Shown here: positions 36,183-45,701 of the stretch, in pieces
How positions within the stretch are numbered: position 1 is the stretch's first letter
Layout: every line of letters starts with the position of its first letter
DNA from: Methylocystis sp. MJC1
Lineage (GTDB): Bacteria; Pseudomonadota; Alphaproteobacteria; Rhizobiales; Beijerinckiaceae
NCBI RefSeq assembly: GCF_026427715.1
Contig: NZ_CP107558.1
Span: 1,463,001-1,527,000, forward strand
Length of the DNA stretch: 64,000 nt
Reading direction: 5' to 3'
The notes under the pieces: generated by a model
Database searches by the model: none
Seen by the model: only the letters and a program-made list of their open reading frames with translations
What the model was told of the DNA's origin: nothing
Program-made: the position numbers and the translations under genes

Positions 36183-36488
36183 CTACCGGTTTTGGGCCTC
36201 TCTCTTCATTTGCCCGACTCGCATTGCGATATCGGCAAACGACAGGCTCGGCTCCGCGGAAGAACCGTGAATGGCTTGCCTGAGAAAGCGCGCCGGGAAA
36301 CAGATCGCTTCGACGTTCGAGCCCCGCATTTCTTCGGGCCTATTCGGATCCTCGCTCAACGCCGCCTCTACTTTGGAAAGAAGCGCGTCGATTTCCTCTC
36401 TTTTGAAAACGCCTTTCTCGCACATTGCACCAAGAATGGCGGCAAGGATGACATAAATTCCCTCGAGCTGAAGATTGGCAGTATTCAT
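36183..36488 (-). CDS. Hypothetical helical protein
   Basis: The 101-residue product starts MNTANLQLEGIYVILAAILG and continues with KGVFKREEIDALLSKVEAAL. It is mostly helical with no signal peptide. It converges with the lipase gene, 14 bp between stops. I recognise no named family. The frame is open upstream to 36551. Confidence 0.6.
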   Translation of the reverse strand: MNTANLQLEGIYVILAAILGAMCEKGVFKREEIDALLSKVEAALSEDPNRPEEMRGSNVEAICFPARFLRQAIHGSSAEPSLSFADIAMRVGQMKREAQNR

Positions 36489-36617
36489 GGCGCCCTCTGC
36501 TTTGGAAACGCCTACGCGAAATTGCGGAGAGTAGGCGCATCGAGTCGTCATTTAGGGCGGCGCGGTCGAGCGTCAGGCGAGCGACGAGCGATCATGCAAT
36601 TAGCTTGAGCGCACGAA

Positions 36618-36657
36618 CGACACGCCCCGACCGTAGAGGGCGGCGGGGGGCGTGTCG
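36618..36657. terminator. Hairpin terminator downstream of a small secreted-protein gene
   Basis: CGACACGCCCC (36618-36628) pairs with GGGGCGTGTCG (36647-36657), an 11-bp stem with an 18-base loop. It lies 22 bp beyond the stop of the reverse-strand gene at 36680. Confidence 0.6.
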
Positions 36658-36679
36658 CTGTTTCGATGAGCGTGCGTGC

Positions 36680-36901
36680 TCAGCACTCCCATTCCCATTG
36701 GCGCATGTAATCGTTCCAATACCAGCAGACTCCGGGATTGAGTGGGTGCCCTGGCCCGCTCCAATCGCGGTGTTGGTAGCGCCAGTGGCCGCCATAGGCC
36801 TGTATGTCGCCATCATAGGGAAACGGCCCGGCGCGCTGCGCATAGGCCGAACCGGCGGCCGCCATAAGCGCGGCGATTGTGAGAAGCGTGAGTTTTCGCA
36901 T
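36680..36901 (-). CDS. Small secreted aromatic-rich protein
   Basis: The 73-residue product has a clear signal peptide, MRKLTLLTIAALMAAAGSAY, cleaved before QRAG. The mature part of about 50 residues is rich in Trp, Tyr and Gly and ends VCWYWNDYMRQWEWEC, with two cysteines. A strong site, GGGAGGCAGTA, precedes the ATG. Small proteins of this kind are common in Hyphomicrobiales, but no function is known to me. Confidence 0.7.
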   Translation of the reverse strand: MRKLTLLTIAALMAAAGSAYAQRAGPFPYDGDIQAYGGHWRYQHRDWSGPGHPLNPGVCWYWNDYMRQWEWEC

Positions 36902-37149
36902 TACTGCCTCCCGCACTGAGGCAGAAAAACTTAGGGCGCTTTGTCGGCGCCTCAACTCTCGCAAGAAGCGGTTCGAATGCGTGTTAACGCTCGGGCGCTC
37001 CGCTAAGCAGGCGCTTGGGATCATCAAAGTCCTGAACTGCCGGTTCCTGTGCACGGCTGCGGGAGCGGAACTTATGAAATTGGAATGCTGACCGATCGCT
37101 CTAGATGAGATTTCAGATTTTGAATGAGGTTGGTGGAAGGGAGGAAAAA

Positions 37150-37695
37150 ATGACAACGATTCATATATCGGAAGGGGCACAAATTGACTTGGGGGCCGTT
37201 GGAACTCTGGTCAAGCAAGGCAAAACAATCATTTCTGCCGAAGATTCGGAAATCATCGAATTGGTAATGAAGACCATTCAGGAGGGTAAAACTGCAACGT
37301 TCTACCTCAAGACGATGGTGTGCAATGAGATCACGAGACGATACTGGACGCCCGAACGCGTCGAGACCGTCGGCCTTCAACCTATTCCGACCGAGCAAGT
37401 TAGCCGAATTAAATCGGATTTCAACATAGAGATAGATGGATACGCCAACAATATGGACTGCCCGCGTTGCGGAAATCACTATAGTACCTATGAGTTCATA
37501 GAACAAGGCATGAAGGAGCACGGGGAAGAGACCGTGAGAGCGGTGTTCTCACTCAAGGACGTCGGTCTTCTTCAGGTTCATCCCATGCAAAATTCTGTTT
37601 GTCCACGTTGCGGATTATATTTGGCCAGAGTTAGGGGCGGCTACACCTATGATTATAGGTGCTCGCAGAACAACGCCTATGCCTGCTGCAAATAG
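37150..37695 (+). CDS. Orphan protein with two zinc-ribbon CPRCG motifs
   Basis: The 181-residue product follows a near-perfect ribosome-binding site (GGAAGGGAGGAAAAA). The N-terminal half starts MTTIHISEGAQIDLGAVGTL. It holds CPRCGNHYSTYEF and, about 45 residues later, CPRCGLYLARV, which together look like a split zinc-binding site. It ends in a Cys/Tyr-rich tail, YDYRCSQNNAYACCK. Its base composition is clearly lower in GC than its neighbours and codon use differs, suggesting recent transfer. No family is recognised. Confidence 0.7.
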   Translation: MTTIHISEGAQIDLGAVGTLVKQGKTIISAEDSEIIELVMKTIQEGKTATFYLKTMVCNEITRRYWTPERVETVGLQPIPTEQVSRIKSDFNIEIDGYANNMDCPRCGNHYSTYEFIEQGMKEHGEETVRAVFSLKDVGLLQVHPMQNSVCPRCGLYLARVRGGYTYDYRCSQNNAYACCK

Positions 37696-37799
37696 GCGGC
37701 AGGGGTTTCTAGGTTAGTGAAGGGCGAATTTTCGCTCCAGTGGCGGCGAGGCGAAGCGTCCGCGATCATGGATCGGCGTCGAACACATGGAGATGCCGA

Positions 37800-38440
37800 A
37801 TGGGCAACCTGATCCTCTTCACCTTTGATTGGGTTCCGGAGACGCCGCGCGGCTATGTGCGCGACCTACGCGTGCGTTGGGCGTTGGAAGAGGCCGGGCT
37901 GTCTTATCGTGTGGAGAGTGTGCCGTTTGGTTCTCGGAATGCCGAGCATCTCGCCCATCAACCCTTTGGCCAAGCGCCATGGTTGGCGGATGGAGACATC
38001 TCGATCTTCGAGAGTGGCGCGATCCTGCTGCACTTGGCGGAGCGAGGCGACGCGCTGACGCCACGCGATCCGCGCGGGCGCAGCGAAGTGCTGGAATGGG
38101 TGTTTGCGGCGCTCAACTCAGTCGAGATGGCGAGCCTGCCGTGGTCCCTATTCCAGTTCTCCGGCTATACCGGCGACACGCCCGGCTGGAAGCGTTTGGA
38201 CGACTTCTTGAGCGCTCGGCTTCGGCACATGGAAGCTGTGTTGGCGGGGCGCGAATGGCTAGCGGGTAACTTCTCCATCGCTGACATTCTCATGGCGGAT
38301 GTGCTGCGTCTGGTCGACCGGTTCGATGGGCTGGTGGAATATCCCACAACTGTCGCGCCTATGTCGCGCGCGCGACAGCGCGCCCTGCTTTCTTGAAAGC
38401 ACACTCGGACCAAATGGCGCATTTTGCTGCGGTAGACTGA
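37800..38440 (+). pseudogene. Glutathione S-transferase with C-terminal frameshift
   Basis: The N-terminal thioredoxin-like and helical domains are intact: RVRWALEEAGLSYRVESVPF, PFGQAPWLADGDISIFESGA, and later REWLAGNFSIADILMADVLR. The frame then runs into PMSRARQRALLS and stops at 38396. One base missing near 38355-38357 explains this. The +1-shifted frame from 38357 reads AYVARATARPAFLKAHSDQM and ends at TGA 38438-38440, exactly the expected end of this GST family. The last 27 codons are thus out of frame. The truncated product might still fold. A sequencing error cannot be excluded. Confidence 0.75.
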
Positions 38441-38584
38441 GCACGTGCGTCAGTCAACGCGCATGGTTCCCCGTTGGTATGCCGGCAGCTAGGCCAGCCC
38501 ATATCAACGAGGCGCCAACAATCCGCACACGCGCTAAATTCGGCTCGGAATGAACCGCGGTGAACGCTGTGGGAAAAAGGCGGA

Positions 38585-38660
38585 TGGCTCCCCGAGTAGG
38601 ACTCGAACCTACGACCTAGCGATTAACAGTCGCGTGCTCTACCAGCTGAGCTATCGGGGA
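38585..38660 (-). tRNA. tRNA-Asn (anticodon GTT)
   Basis: Read on the reverse strand, the acceptor TCCCCGA pairs with TCGGGGA. The D arm is GCTCAGCTGGTAGAGC, the anticodon loop CTGTTAA contains GTT, and the T arm is GTAGGTTCGAGTCCTAC. The discriminator is G and CCA is encoded at 38585-38587. Confidence 0.95.
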
Positions 38661-38735
38661 ACGACGTGGTGGAGGGCGTATACAAGGCCCTGGCGGGTTT
38701 GCCAAGCCCTTTCGCGTAGCCTGTTGATAACTCCC

Positions 38736-39647
38736 TCAGACCTGGGCTTCCGCAGCAGCGGCCTCGCTGAATTCGGCGAGCGCCCTCGCAATCTCCTCGC
38801 GGCCCGGCAGGCCGGCTTCATTGCCGAGATGTTGGACCTTATGCGCCGATGCCGCGCGCGCGAATTCGAAATGCTCGCGCCAACCTGCCTCTGGCCGCTC
38901 AAGATAGGAGGCGCAATAGGCGCCGTGGAAGACGTCGCCCGCGCCTGAGGTGTCGATGACCCGCTCGGATGGCACGTGCAGCGAGCGCAGATGCTGCGAA
39001 ACCCCGTCCTCGCCGCACCAGAAGGTGCCTTTCTCGCCCACCGTCACGGCGGCGATTCGGCAGCCCTTGGATTTCAGCCAGGCGAGCATCTCCGATTCGG
39101 AGAAGGACATCTGCTTGCAGAGCTGCTTCGAGACCACGGCGACGTCGACGAATTCAATCAGCTCCTCGAGGCGGGGGCGCAGCGCGCCGCCGTCCAGCGA
39201 GACCAGGACGCCGCGCTCGCGCGCCGCCTTGGCATAATGGATCGCGGCGTCGGCCATATGGCCGTCGAGATGCAGCACGCGCGCGCTCGAAATGTCGAGG
39301 CGCACGAAAGGCTGCAGATAGTGATCGTCGCGGGCGCGCAGAATGGCGCGCTTGCCGTCGTTGGGCAGCACGAAGGAGAGCGAGGAGCGCGCCACCTTGC
39401 GCGGATGCAGGCCAACTCCGTAAGCGTCGGCCATTTCCGCGAACATATGGCCGAGCCAGTCGCGTGCCTGCGTCGTCAGGAGATGGACATCGTGGCCGAG
39501 CTTGGCGCAGGCGAAGCCCGCGGTGACGGCGTTGCCGCCGAAGCTCACGGCGTAGTCGCGGGCGACCATTTTCTCGTCGCCGGCCGGCATTTCGTCGGCG
39601 AGCATGGTGACGTCGATATAGGCGTGGCCGAGGAAAAGCGCTTCCAA
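38736..39647 (-). CDS. PfkB family sugar kinase
   Basis: The 303-residue product is a ribokinase-like enzyme: VSFGGNAVTAGFACAKLG near the N-terminus and the catalytic/anion-hole signature VIDTSGAGDVFHGAYCASYL near the C-terminus. The substrate cannot be told from the sequence; adenosine-, fructose- or ribose-type sugars are all possible. It lies upstream of erpA on the same strand, 130 bp apart, after the tRNA-Asn. Confidence 0.88.
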   Translation of the reverse strand: MEALFLGHAYIDVTMLADEMPAGDEKMVARDYAVSFGGNAVTAGFACAKLGHDVHLLTTQARDWLGHMFAEMADAYGVGLHPRKVARSSLSFVLPNDGKRAILRARDDHYLQPFVRLDISSARVLHLDGHMADAAIHYAKAARERGVLVSLDGGALRPRLEELIEFVDVAVVSKQLCKQMSFSESEMLAWLKSKGCRIAAVTVGEKGTFWCGEDGVSQHLRSLHVPSERVIDTSGAGDVFHGAYCASYLERPEAGWREHFEFARAASAHKVQHLGNEAGLPGREEIARALAEFSEAAAAEAQV

Positions 39648-39776
39648 GAATCAGGCTCCGCGATGGTGGGGCGATGCGGTCACTTTTGCCGGTTTCGATG
39701 GCGCCGGCATGTCATAGGATCGCCAGCTGTCAGGCTCGCATCTGGCGGCGAGCCCGAAGGCTCGCGGTCCTGTCGA

Positions 39777-40118
39777 TCAGAGCGCGAAGCTCGTGCCGCA
39801 GCCGCAGGAAGAGACGGCGTTCGGGTTCTCGATCCGGAACGACTGTCCCATCAGATCGTCCACAAAATCGATCTTGGCCCCGGCGAGAAAGCCCAGCGAC
39901 GCCGAATCGATCGCAACGCGGGCGCCGCCCTGCTCCAAAAGCGCGTCGTCGGCGGCGGGCGCTGGGTCCACGATGAATTTATATTGGAAGCCGGAACAGC
40001 CGCCGCCCTCCACGGCGACGCGGAAAACCGCGCCCGTGGGCTCATTGGCGAGAATTGCGGCAATTCGTTTTGCCGCCGGTTCTGTGAGCGCCACGTCGCT
40101 CGACAGGGTCGCTGTCAT
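39777..40118 (-). CDS. erpA: Iron-sulfur cluster insertion protein, ErpA/IscA type
   Basis: The 113-residue A-type carrier has the three conserved cysteines C41 (EGGGCSGFQY), C105 and C107 (SSCGCGTSF). It passes Fe-S clusters to apo-proteins. It is divergent from dgt with 97 bp between the starts, a pairing conserved in many alphaproteobacteria. In such organisms the gene is usually annotated erpA. Confidence 0.92.
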   Translation of the reverse strand: MTATLSSDVALTEPAAKRIAAILANEPTGAVFRVAVEGGGCSGFQYKFIVDPAPAADDALLEQGGARVAIDSASLGFLAGAKIDFVDDLMGQSFRIENPNAVSSCGCGTSFAL

Positions 40119-40215
40119 GCCTGTCCTCTTTGGATTCTTGCTTATGCCGTCGATTGCGGGCTATGGCGGCAACATAGGTCCGATCTCCCGGCCTTTCAAT
40201 GACTGGAGCCCGACC

Positions 40216-41382
40216 GTGGCGCTGCGCCAGCCCCTCGCGCCCTATGCCTGCGACGCCACAAAATCGCGCGGGCGCCTCTACGCCGTTGCGCCTTCGCCGA
40301 CGCGCAGCGAGTTCCAGCGCGACCGCGATCGCATCATCCATTCCACGGCTTTTCGGCGCCTTGCGCATAAGACGCAGGTCTTCGTGCCGCTCGACGGCGA
40401 TCATTTCCGCACGCGGCTGACCCATACGATCGAAGTGGGGCAGATCGCCCGCGCCATCGCCCGGGCCCTGAGGGTCGACGAGGACCTCGCCGAGGCTGTG
40501 GCGCTGGCGCATGATCTCGGCCACACGCCCTTCGGCCATGCTGGCGAGGAGGCGCTCGAAGCCTGCATGAAGCCCTATGGCGGCTTCGACCACAACTCCC
40601 AGGCGCTGCGCGTCGTGACGCTGCTGGAGCGCCGTTACGCCGACTACGACGGGCTCGATCTCACATGGGAGGCGCTCGAGGGCATTGTGAAGCACAATGG
40701 GCCGCTTGCGGGGACCAAGGCGTTGAAGCCCCCGTCGCGCTATATTTGCGAATTCGACGCCGGCTATCCGCTGGAGCTTTCTTCCTTCGCGGGCGTGGAG
40801 GCGCAGGCGGCGGCGCTCGCCGACGATATCGCCTATATCGGTCACGACATGGACGATGGCCTGCGAGCCAATCTCTTCACGCTCGACGACATTGCGGGCG
40901 CTACGCCCTTCGTCGCCGGGCTGCTGGAGGAGATCGCGCGCAAGCATCCTGGCCTCGAACGCGGCCGCGTTATCCATGAGCTGGTGCGCCGGGTGATCAC
41001 GCGCTTCGTCGAGGATGCGATCGGGACGGCGCAGGCGCGTCTCGAGCAGCATTCTCCGCGCTCGGCCGAAGAGGTCCGCGGGGCAGGGGAGGCGATGGTC
41101 GCGCTCTCCGCCGCGATGCGCGAGGCCGAGCGCGACATCAAGCGCTTTCTATTCGCCAATATGTATCGGCACGAGCTGATCATGCGCGTGTGGACGCGCG
41201 CGGAGGAGGCGATTTCCCGCCTATTCCCGGCGTTTTTCGAACAGCCGTCGCGCATGCCGGCGGAATGGGCGACGCAGGCCGCAGCGCGCGACGGCGCCGC
41301 AAGAGCGGTGGTGGTCGCGGATTACATCGCCGGCATGACCGACAGATATGCGCTCGGCGAGGTCAAACGGCTTTTTGGGTAG
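40216..41382 (+). CDS. dgt: Deoxyguanosinetriphosphate triphosphohydrolase-like protein
   Basis: An HD-domain enzyme of 388 residues. The metal-binding residues are in DHFRTRLTHTIEVGQIARAI and VALAHDLGHTPFGHAGEEAL; the later YIGHDMDDGLRANL also fits. Related enzymes hydrolyse dNTPs to deoxynucleosides and triphosphate. The GTG at 40216, after CTGGAG, fits the usual family start (VALRQPLAPYA). An ATG at 40144 would add 24 residues. In most relatives argS follows directly; here a multicopper oxidase intervenes. Confidence 0.92.
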   Translation: MALRQPLAPYACDATKSRGRLYAVAPSPTRSEFQRDRDRIIHSTAFRRLAHKTQVFVPLDGDHFRTRLTHTIEVGQIARAIARALRVDEDLAEAVALAHDLGHTPFGHAGEEALEACMKPYGGFDHNSQALRVVTLLERRYADYDGLDLTWEALEGIVKHNGPLAGTKALKPPSRYICEFDAGYPLELSSFAGVEAQAAALADDIAYIGHDMDDGLRANLFTLDDIAGATPFVAGLLEEIARKHPGLERGRVIHELVRRVITRFVEDAIGTAQARLEQHSPRSAEEVRGAGEAMVALSAAMREAERDIKRFLFANMYRHELIMRVWTRAEEAISRLFPAFFEQPSRMPAEWATQAAARDGAARAVVVADYIAGMTDRYALGEVKRLFG

Positions 41383-41526
41383 CTGTTGCGAAGGAAATAC
41401 GCTTGCGTTACGCAGGGTTTAAGCGCTCGAAGGCAATTAGCCGAAGGGGCGTGCGTCGCCGCACATTTTCTTCCCCCGGTGTCGGGGATGCTTTTCGAGG
41501 GCTGATTTTTCAGGAGGGACTTAGTG

Positions 41527-43767
41527 ATGACTCTGAACTTCGAAAACCATTTGCCGCTGGGAGCGCTCGATATCGTTACGACGGGGCAGACGAGCGTATG
41601 GGGCTGCCTCACATTTACAGTCGAAGCGCGTAACGTGAAGTTCATCGACGCGGTCGATCCCAACAACCCGCCCGACCCGAAGAATGTGAACGCGTGGTGC
41701 TATATTCGCACCGGCTCGCCGCAGGAGCGGGCGGCGACGCTAGAAAACTATCTTGGGCCTGTGATCAACGTCCAGCGCGGTCAGCCGCTGACGACGGTCT
41801 GGATCAACAAGCTGCCCTCCATGGGCGCGGCGAATCCGGGCGAAGCGCGCCCGCTCGCCATGCCGCCGATCCATCCCGCCGACATGGAGATCGGCAAGGA
41901 TATTCCCCAGTTCAGCTCCATGAACTACGCGCTCGGCGTCGTCACCCATCTGCATGGCGGCAAGGTATTGCCGACCTCGGACGGCTGGCCGCTGCATCCG
42001 GCGAGCTACGAAGGCAATCCCTTCCATATGCCCTCGCATCGGACCTATTTTTACCCGAATGATCAGCGGGCGACGATGCTGTGGTTCCACGACCATTCGA
42101 TGGATAATACGGCGCAGCAGGTTCACGCCGGCCTGGCCGGCCTTTATTTCATCCGCGACCACTCGGACGCCGAGATTTTCCATCTGATCGGCGGCGAAGC
42201 GCAGGAAATTCCGCTCGTCATCCAGGACCGCTGCTTCGCGTCGAAGGGCCAGGAAACCGACTATACGCACATCGACTATCAGAAGGGCGTCCCGCTTCTG
42301 AGAACCAGGACGCTCGGGGACAGGCCGGAGTTTCTCGGCGACACGATTTTCGTGAATGGGCGGCCGTGGCCGCATGTTCACGTCGATCGGAAGATTTATC
42401 GGCTGCGCGTGCTCAACGGCTCGAACGCCCGCACTTATGCGCTCACCTTGGCCGATCCTGCTGGAGCGGACAACGGCAAGGTTTGGTACGGGGATCGGCT
42501 GACCGCGATCGGCAATGAAGCGGGCTTGCTCGGCAAAAGCGTGACGCTGCAGGACAAGCAATATCTGCTGCTGGCGCCGGGCGAACGTCTCGACCTTTTG
42601 GTCGATTTCACGAAGGTCAAGCCCGAGGTCAACGCGCTCATCCTCGTCAATTTGGCGCTCGCGGGATACGATCCCGGCGCCCCGGACGCGGAACCGATTT
42701 TCCAGTTCGACGGAAACTCGGTGATGCCGCCGGACAGCGACAAGGCGCTCGCCGCCATTGGCGCCGCCAATCAGCCTAATCCGGGCCCTTATCTCCCGCT
42801 CGCCAATTTGCTCCAGTTCAGGTTCGCTGGGGCCGGGCACGTCCACGGCGGCGGGGGCCACGGAATGAACGACGGCGACGCCTCGGCGCTCGACGTCTGC
42901 ATATTGGACAAAATTCTGCGCCGCGACGCTGACGACGAGAGCTTCCATTGGGTCCCGGGGGCATCGCCGGAGCTCGCGCCGAGCCCTGCCAACGCGCCGA
43001 TCGCTCACAATCGTTTCATTCTTTTGATGAACGACACGCGCCAGCTGGCTAAAAAACGCGAAAACTCCCCTTACACGGGCGACACGCCGTGGCGCGATAC
43101 GCAAATCTGGGAGCTTCGCCCGGCGACCGCGCCGTCAGGCGATCCTACCGCTTTCCCCGTGCCTTTCGACGCCAAGCTCGACGATCCGACGCAACAAGGC
43201 GCGCCGGCGCCGGCCGTGCCCTATCAGGTGGCGCGGGCCTTCTTCTTCGAGCCGGAGAAGCCAATGCCGCCGCATGCGCCCACACATAAGGACCCGCTCT
43301 GGGGGCTTGCGACACAGAACAGCAATCCGGCGGGTTTTCCGCCGATCTACCGCTACCCCCACCTCTATCGGATCAATCCGGCGCAGGGCCGTCAGGTGAT
43401 CCAGCCGGTGGAAGGGACCTATGAGCGGTGGTACGTCGCGAATATCGGCAACGACCCGGGGAACCTCGCGGGCGGCACGCCGGATATGCACCCCTTCCAC
43501 CTGCATCTGGCGAATTTCGTCGTCACCCGGCGCTGGGCGCTGAACAGCGCGAACCAATTCGTGGAGACAACGGGAAACCGCCCGCTCGATTTCGACAAGG
43601 CGGCGCGCCACGACACCGTGCGCATCCAGTCGAATGAGCTGGTCGAGCTGCTGGTGCATTTCCCGAAGGGTTACACCGGCCACTACCCCTACCATTGCCA
43701 CCTCGTCGAGCACGAGGACATGGGGATGATGCTGCATTTCGACGTCCAGGCCCGGCAAGGGGCCTGA
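41527..43767 (+). CDS. Large multicopper oxidase, apparently cytoplasmic or leaderless
   Basis: The 746-residue protein has all four copper-binding segments: THLHGG (H142, H144), WFHDHSMD (H189, H191), HPFHLHLANF (from H656) and YHCHLVEHEDMGM (H724, C725, H726). The C725 type I site has M as axial ligand. Overall order resembles CotA/bilirubin-oxidase-like enzymes, but it is longer. No Sec or Tat signal is visible at the N-terminus (MTLNFENHLPLGALDI). A strong site, AGGAGGGACTTA, precedes GTG-ATG. It interrupts the conserved dgt-argS order, so it is probably an insertion. The substrate is unknown. Confidence 0.9.
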   Translation: MTLNFENHLPLGALDIVTTGQTSVWGCLTFTVEARNVKFIDAVDPNNPPDPKNVNAWCYIRTGSPQERAATLENYLGPVINVQRGQPLTTVWINKLPSMGAANPGEARPLAMPPIHPADMEIGKDIPQFSSMNYALGVVTHLHGGKVLPTSDGWPLHPASYEGNPFHMPSHRTYFYPNDQRATMLWFHDHSMDNTAQQVHAGLAGLYFIRDHSDAEIFHLIGGEAQEIPLVIQDRCFASKGQETDYTHIDYQKGVPLLRTRTLGDRPEFLGDTIFVNGRPWPHVHVDRKIYRLRVLNGSNARTYALTLADPAGADNGKVWYGDRLTAIGNEAGLLGKSVTLQDKQYLLLAPGERLDLLVDFTKVKPEVNALILVNLALAGYDPGAPDAEPIFQFDGNSVMPPDSDKALAAIGAANQPNPGPYLPLANLLQFRFAGAGHVHGGGGHGMNDGDASALDVCILDKILRRDADDESFHWVPGASPELAPSPANAPIAHNRFILLMNDTRQLAKKRENSPYTGDTPWRDTQIWELRPATAPSGDPTAFPVPFDAKLDDPTQQGAPAPAVPYQVARAFFFEPEKPMPPHAPTHKDPLWGLATQNSNPAGFPPIYRYPHLYRINPAQGRQVIQPVEGTYERWYVANIGNDPGNLAGGTPDMHPFHLHLANFVVTRRWALNSANQFVETTGNRPLDFDKAARHDTVRIQSNELVELLVHFPKGYTGHYPYHCHLVEHEDMGMMLHFDVQARQGA

Positions 43768-43844
43768 GGGGCCGGCCCGCCGGAGATGCATTCGCGCGCG
43801 GGGTCTGCTAGACCCGCGCGCGAAATCCCTTGATCCGGACCCCC

Positions 43845-45626
43845 ATGAACATTTTTGACATCTTCCACGCCCGCATCGCTTCGATCCTCGACCGGCTCCA
43901 GGCAGACGGCCGCCTGCCGACGCTCGACCCTGCGCGCTTCGTCGTCGAGCCGCCGAAGGATGCGGCGCTGGGCGATCTCGCCTGCAACGCCGCCATGGTC
44001 TTCGCCAAGGAGGCCAAGCCCTCTTTCGCCAATCCGCGCCAGCTGGCCGTGGCGATCTGCTACGCCCTGGCCGAATCCGAGGGGGTCGCGACAGCCGAGG
44101 TGGCCGGGCCGGGCTTCATCAATATCCGCCTGAAGCCTGAAATCTTCTCGCAGGTGCTGCGCGCCGCTTTGAGCGACCCCGAGAATTTCGGCCGCGTCGC
44201 GAAGGGCCGGGCAGGGGCGCTGCAGGGCAAAGTGAACGTCGAATATGTCTCGGCCAATCCGACCGGACCGATGCATGTGGGCCATGGCCGCGGCGCGGTG
44301 TTCGGCGACGCGCTCGCCAATCTCCTGGCCTTCTCCGGCTGCGAGGTGACGCGCGAATATTACATCAATGACGCCGGCGCCCAGGTCGACGTGCTCGCCC
44401 GCTCAGCCTTCATGCGCTACCGCGAGGCGCTGGGCGAGACGATCGCGATTCCCGAGGGGCTTTATCCAGGCGACTATCTCGTGCCTGTGGGCCAGGCGCT
44501 CGCAAAGGCGCATGGCAAGGCGCTTTTGGACAAGTCCGAGAGCGAATGGCTGCCGATCGTCAAGAACGCAGCCATCGACGCCATGATGGATATGATCCGC
44601 GACGATCTCGCCGCGCTCAATATCCGCCATGAGGTCTTCTTCTCCGAGCGCACCCTGCACGACGGCTCCAACGGCCCGTCGAAGATCGACGCCTCGATCG
44701 AGTGGCTGCGCGAGAAGGGGCTCGTCTATGAGGGCCGTCTGCCGCCGCCCAAGGGCCAGCTTCCCGACGATTGGGAGGATCGCGAGCAGACGCTCTTCCG
44801 TTCGACGGACTTCGGCGACGACGTCGATCGAGCGCTCAAGAAATCGGACGGCTCGCCGACCTATTTCGCCGCCGACATCGCCTATCACAAGGACAAAATC
44901 GACCGCGGCTTCGATACGCTGGTCGACGTCTGGGGCGCCGATCACGGCGGCTATGTGAAGCGCATGGGCGCCGCCGTCGCCGCGCTCTCCGACCGGAAGG
45001 CCACCCTCGACGTGAAGCTTTGCCAGCTCGTGAAGCTGATGCGCAACGGCGAGCCGGTGAAGATGTCGAAGCGCGCCGGCGATTTCGTGACCCTGCGCGA
45101 GGTGGTCGACGAAGTCGGCTTGGACGCCGTGCGCTTCATGATGCTCTATCGCAAGAATGACGCGCCGCTCGACTTCGACCTCGCCAAGGTCATCGAGCAG
45201 TCGAAGGACAACGCCGTCTTCTATGTGCAATACGCCCATGCGCGGGCGAAATCGGCGCTGCGCCAGGCGCTCGCGGCCTTCCCCGATCTCGACGTCTCCT
45301 TGCCGGCGCTGGCCGGGGCGAAGCTCGAGCTGCTCACGGATGAAGGCGAATTGCAGCTTGCCCGCGTGATCGCCCAATATCCGCGCGCGATAGAGGCGGC
45401 GGCCGCCGCCCATGAGCCGCACCGCGTGGCGTTCTACCTCTATGAGACCGCAAGCGTCTTCCATGCGCATTGGAACCGCGGCAAAGATCAGCCACAATTA
45501 CGCTTTGTTAATGCCAAGGAGAGAGATTTAACGAGCGCCCGGGTCGCGTTGGTTTTATCCTTAACAATCGTCCTGGGGTCGGGCTTGAGACTTCTCGGCG
45601 TGAGCGCCCCCGACGAAATGCGTTGA
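43845..45626 (+). CDS. argS: Arginyl-tRNA synthetase
   Basis: The 593-residue class I synthetase has the HIGH-type motif in [20 protein letters not shown], the segment [20 protein letters not shown], a KMSK-type loop ([13 protein letters not shown]) and the C-terminal DALR anticodon-binding domain. Length is normal. It is followed by the SPOR-domain gene as in most alphaproteobacteria. Confidence 0.97.
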   Translation: MNIFDIFHARIASILDRLQADGRLPTLDPARFVVEPPKDAALGDLACNAAMVFAKEAKPSFANPRQLAVAICYALAESEGVATAEVAGPGFINIRLKPEIFSQVLRAALSDPENFGRVAKGRAGALQGKVNVEYVSANPTGPMHVGHGRGAVFGDALANLLAFSGCEVTREYYINDAGAQVDVLARSAFMRYREALGETIAIPEGLYPGDYLVPVGQALAKAHGKALLDKSESEWLPIVKNAAIDAMMDMIRDDLAALNIRHEVFFSERTLHDGSNGPSKIDASIEWLREKGLVYEGRLPPPKGQLPDDWEDREQTLFRSTDFGDDVDRALKKSDGSPTYFAADIAYHKDKIDRGFDTLVDVWGADHGGYVKRMGAAVAALSDRKATLDVKLCQLVKLMRNGEPVKMSKRAGDFVTLREVVDEVGLDAVRFMMLYRKNDAPLDFDLAKVIEQSKDNAVFYVQYAHARAKSALRQALAAFPDLDVSLPALAGAKLELLTDEGELQLARVIAQYPRAIEAAAAAHEPHRVAFYLYETASVFHAHWNRGKDQPQLRFVNAKERDLTSARVALVLSLTIVLGSGLRLLGVSAPDEMR

Positions 45627-45701
45627 CGCGCGACTTTCGGCCTTAGCCCGCGCGACGCCTGACGATAAGCTCCGCGACGGGGAAGAGGATTGAGGTAGAT
45701 C

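Noticed and set aside
37105..37695. Possible ribosomally made peptide precursor, because of the Cys/Tyr-rich C-terminal end
   Set aside because: At 181 residues with two zinc knuckles it does not look like a precursor, and no modification enzymes lie nearby.
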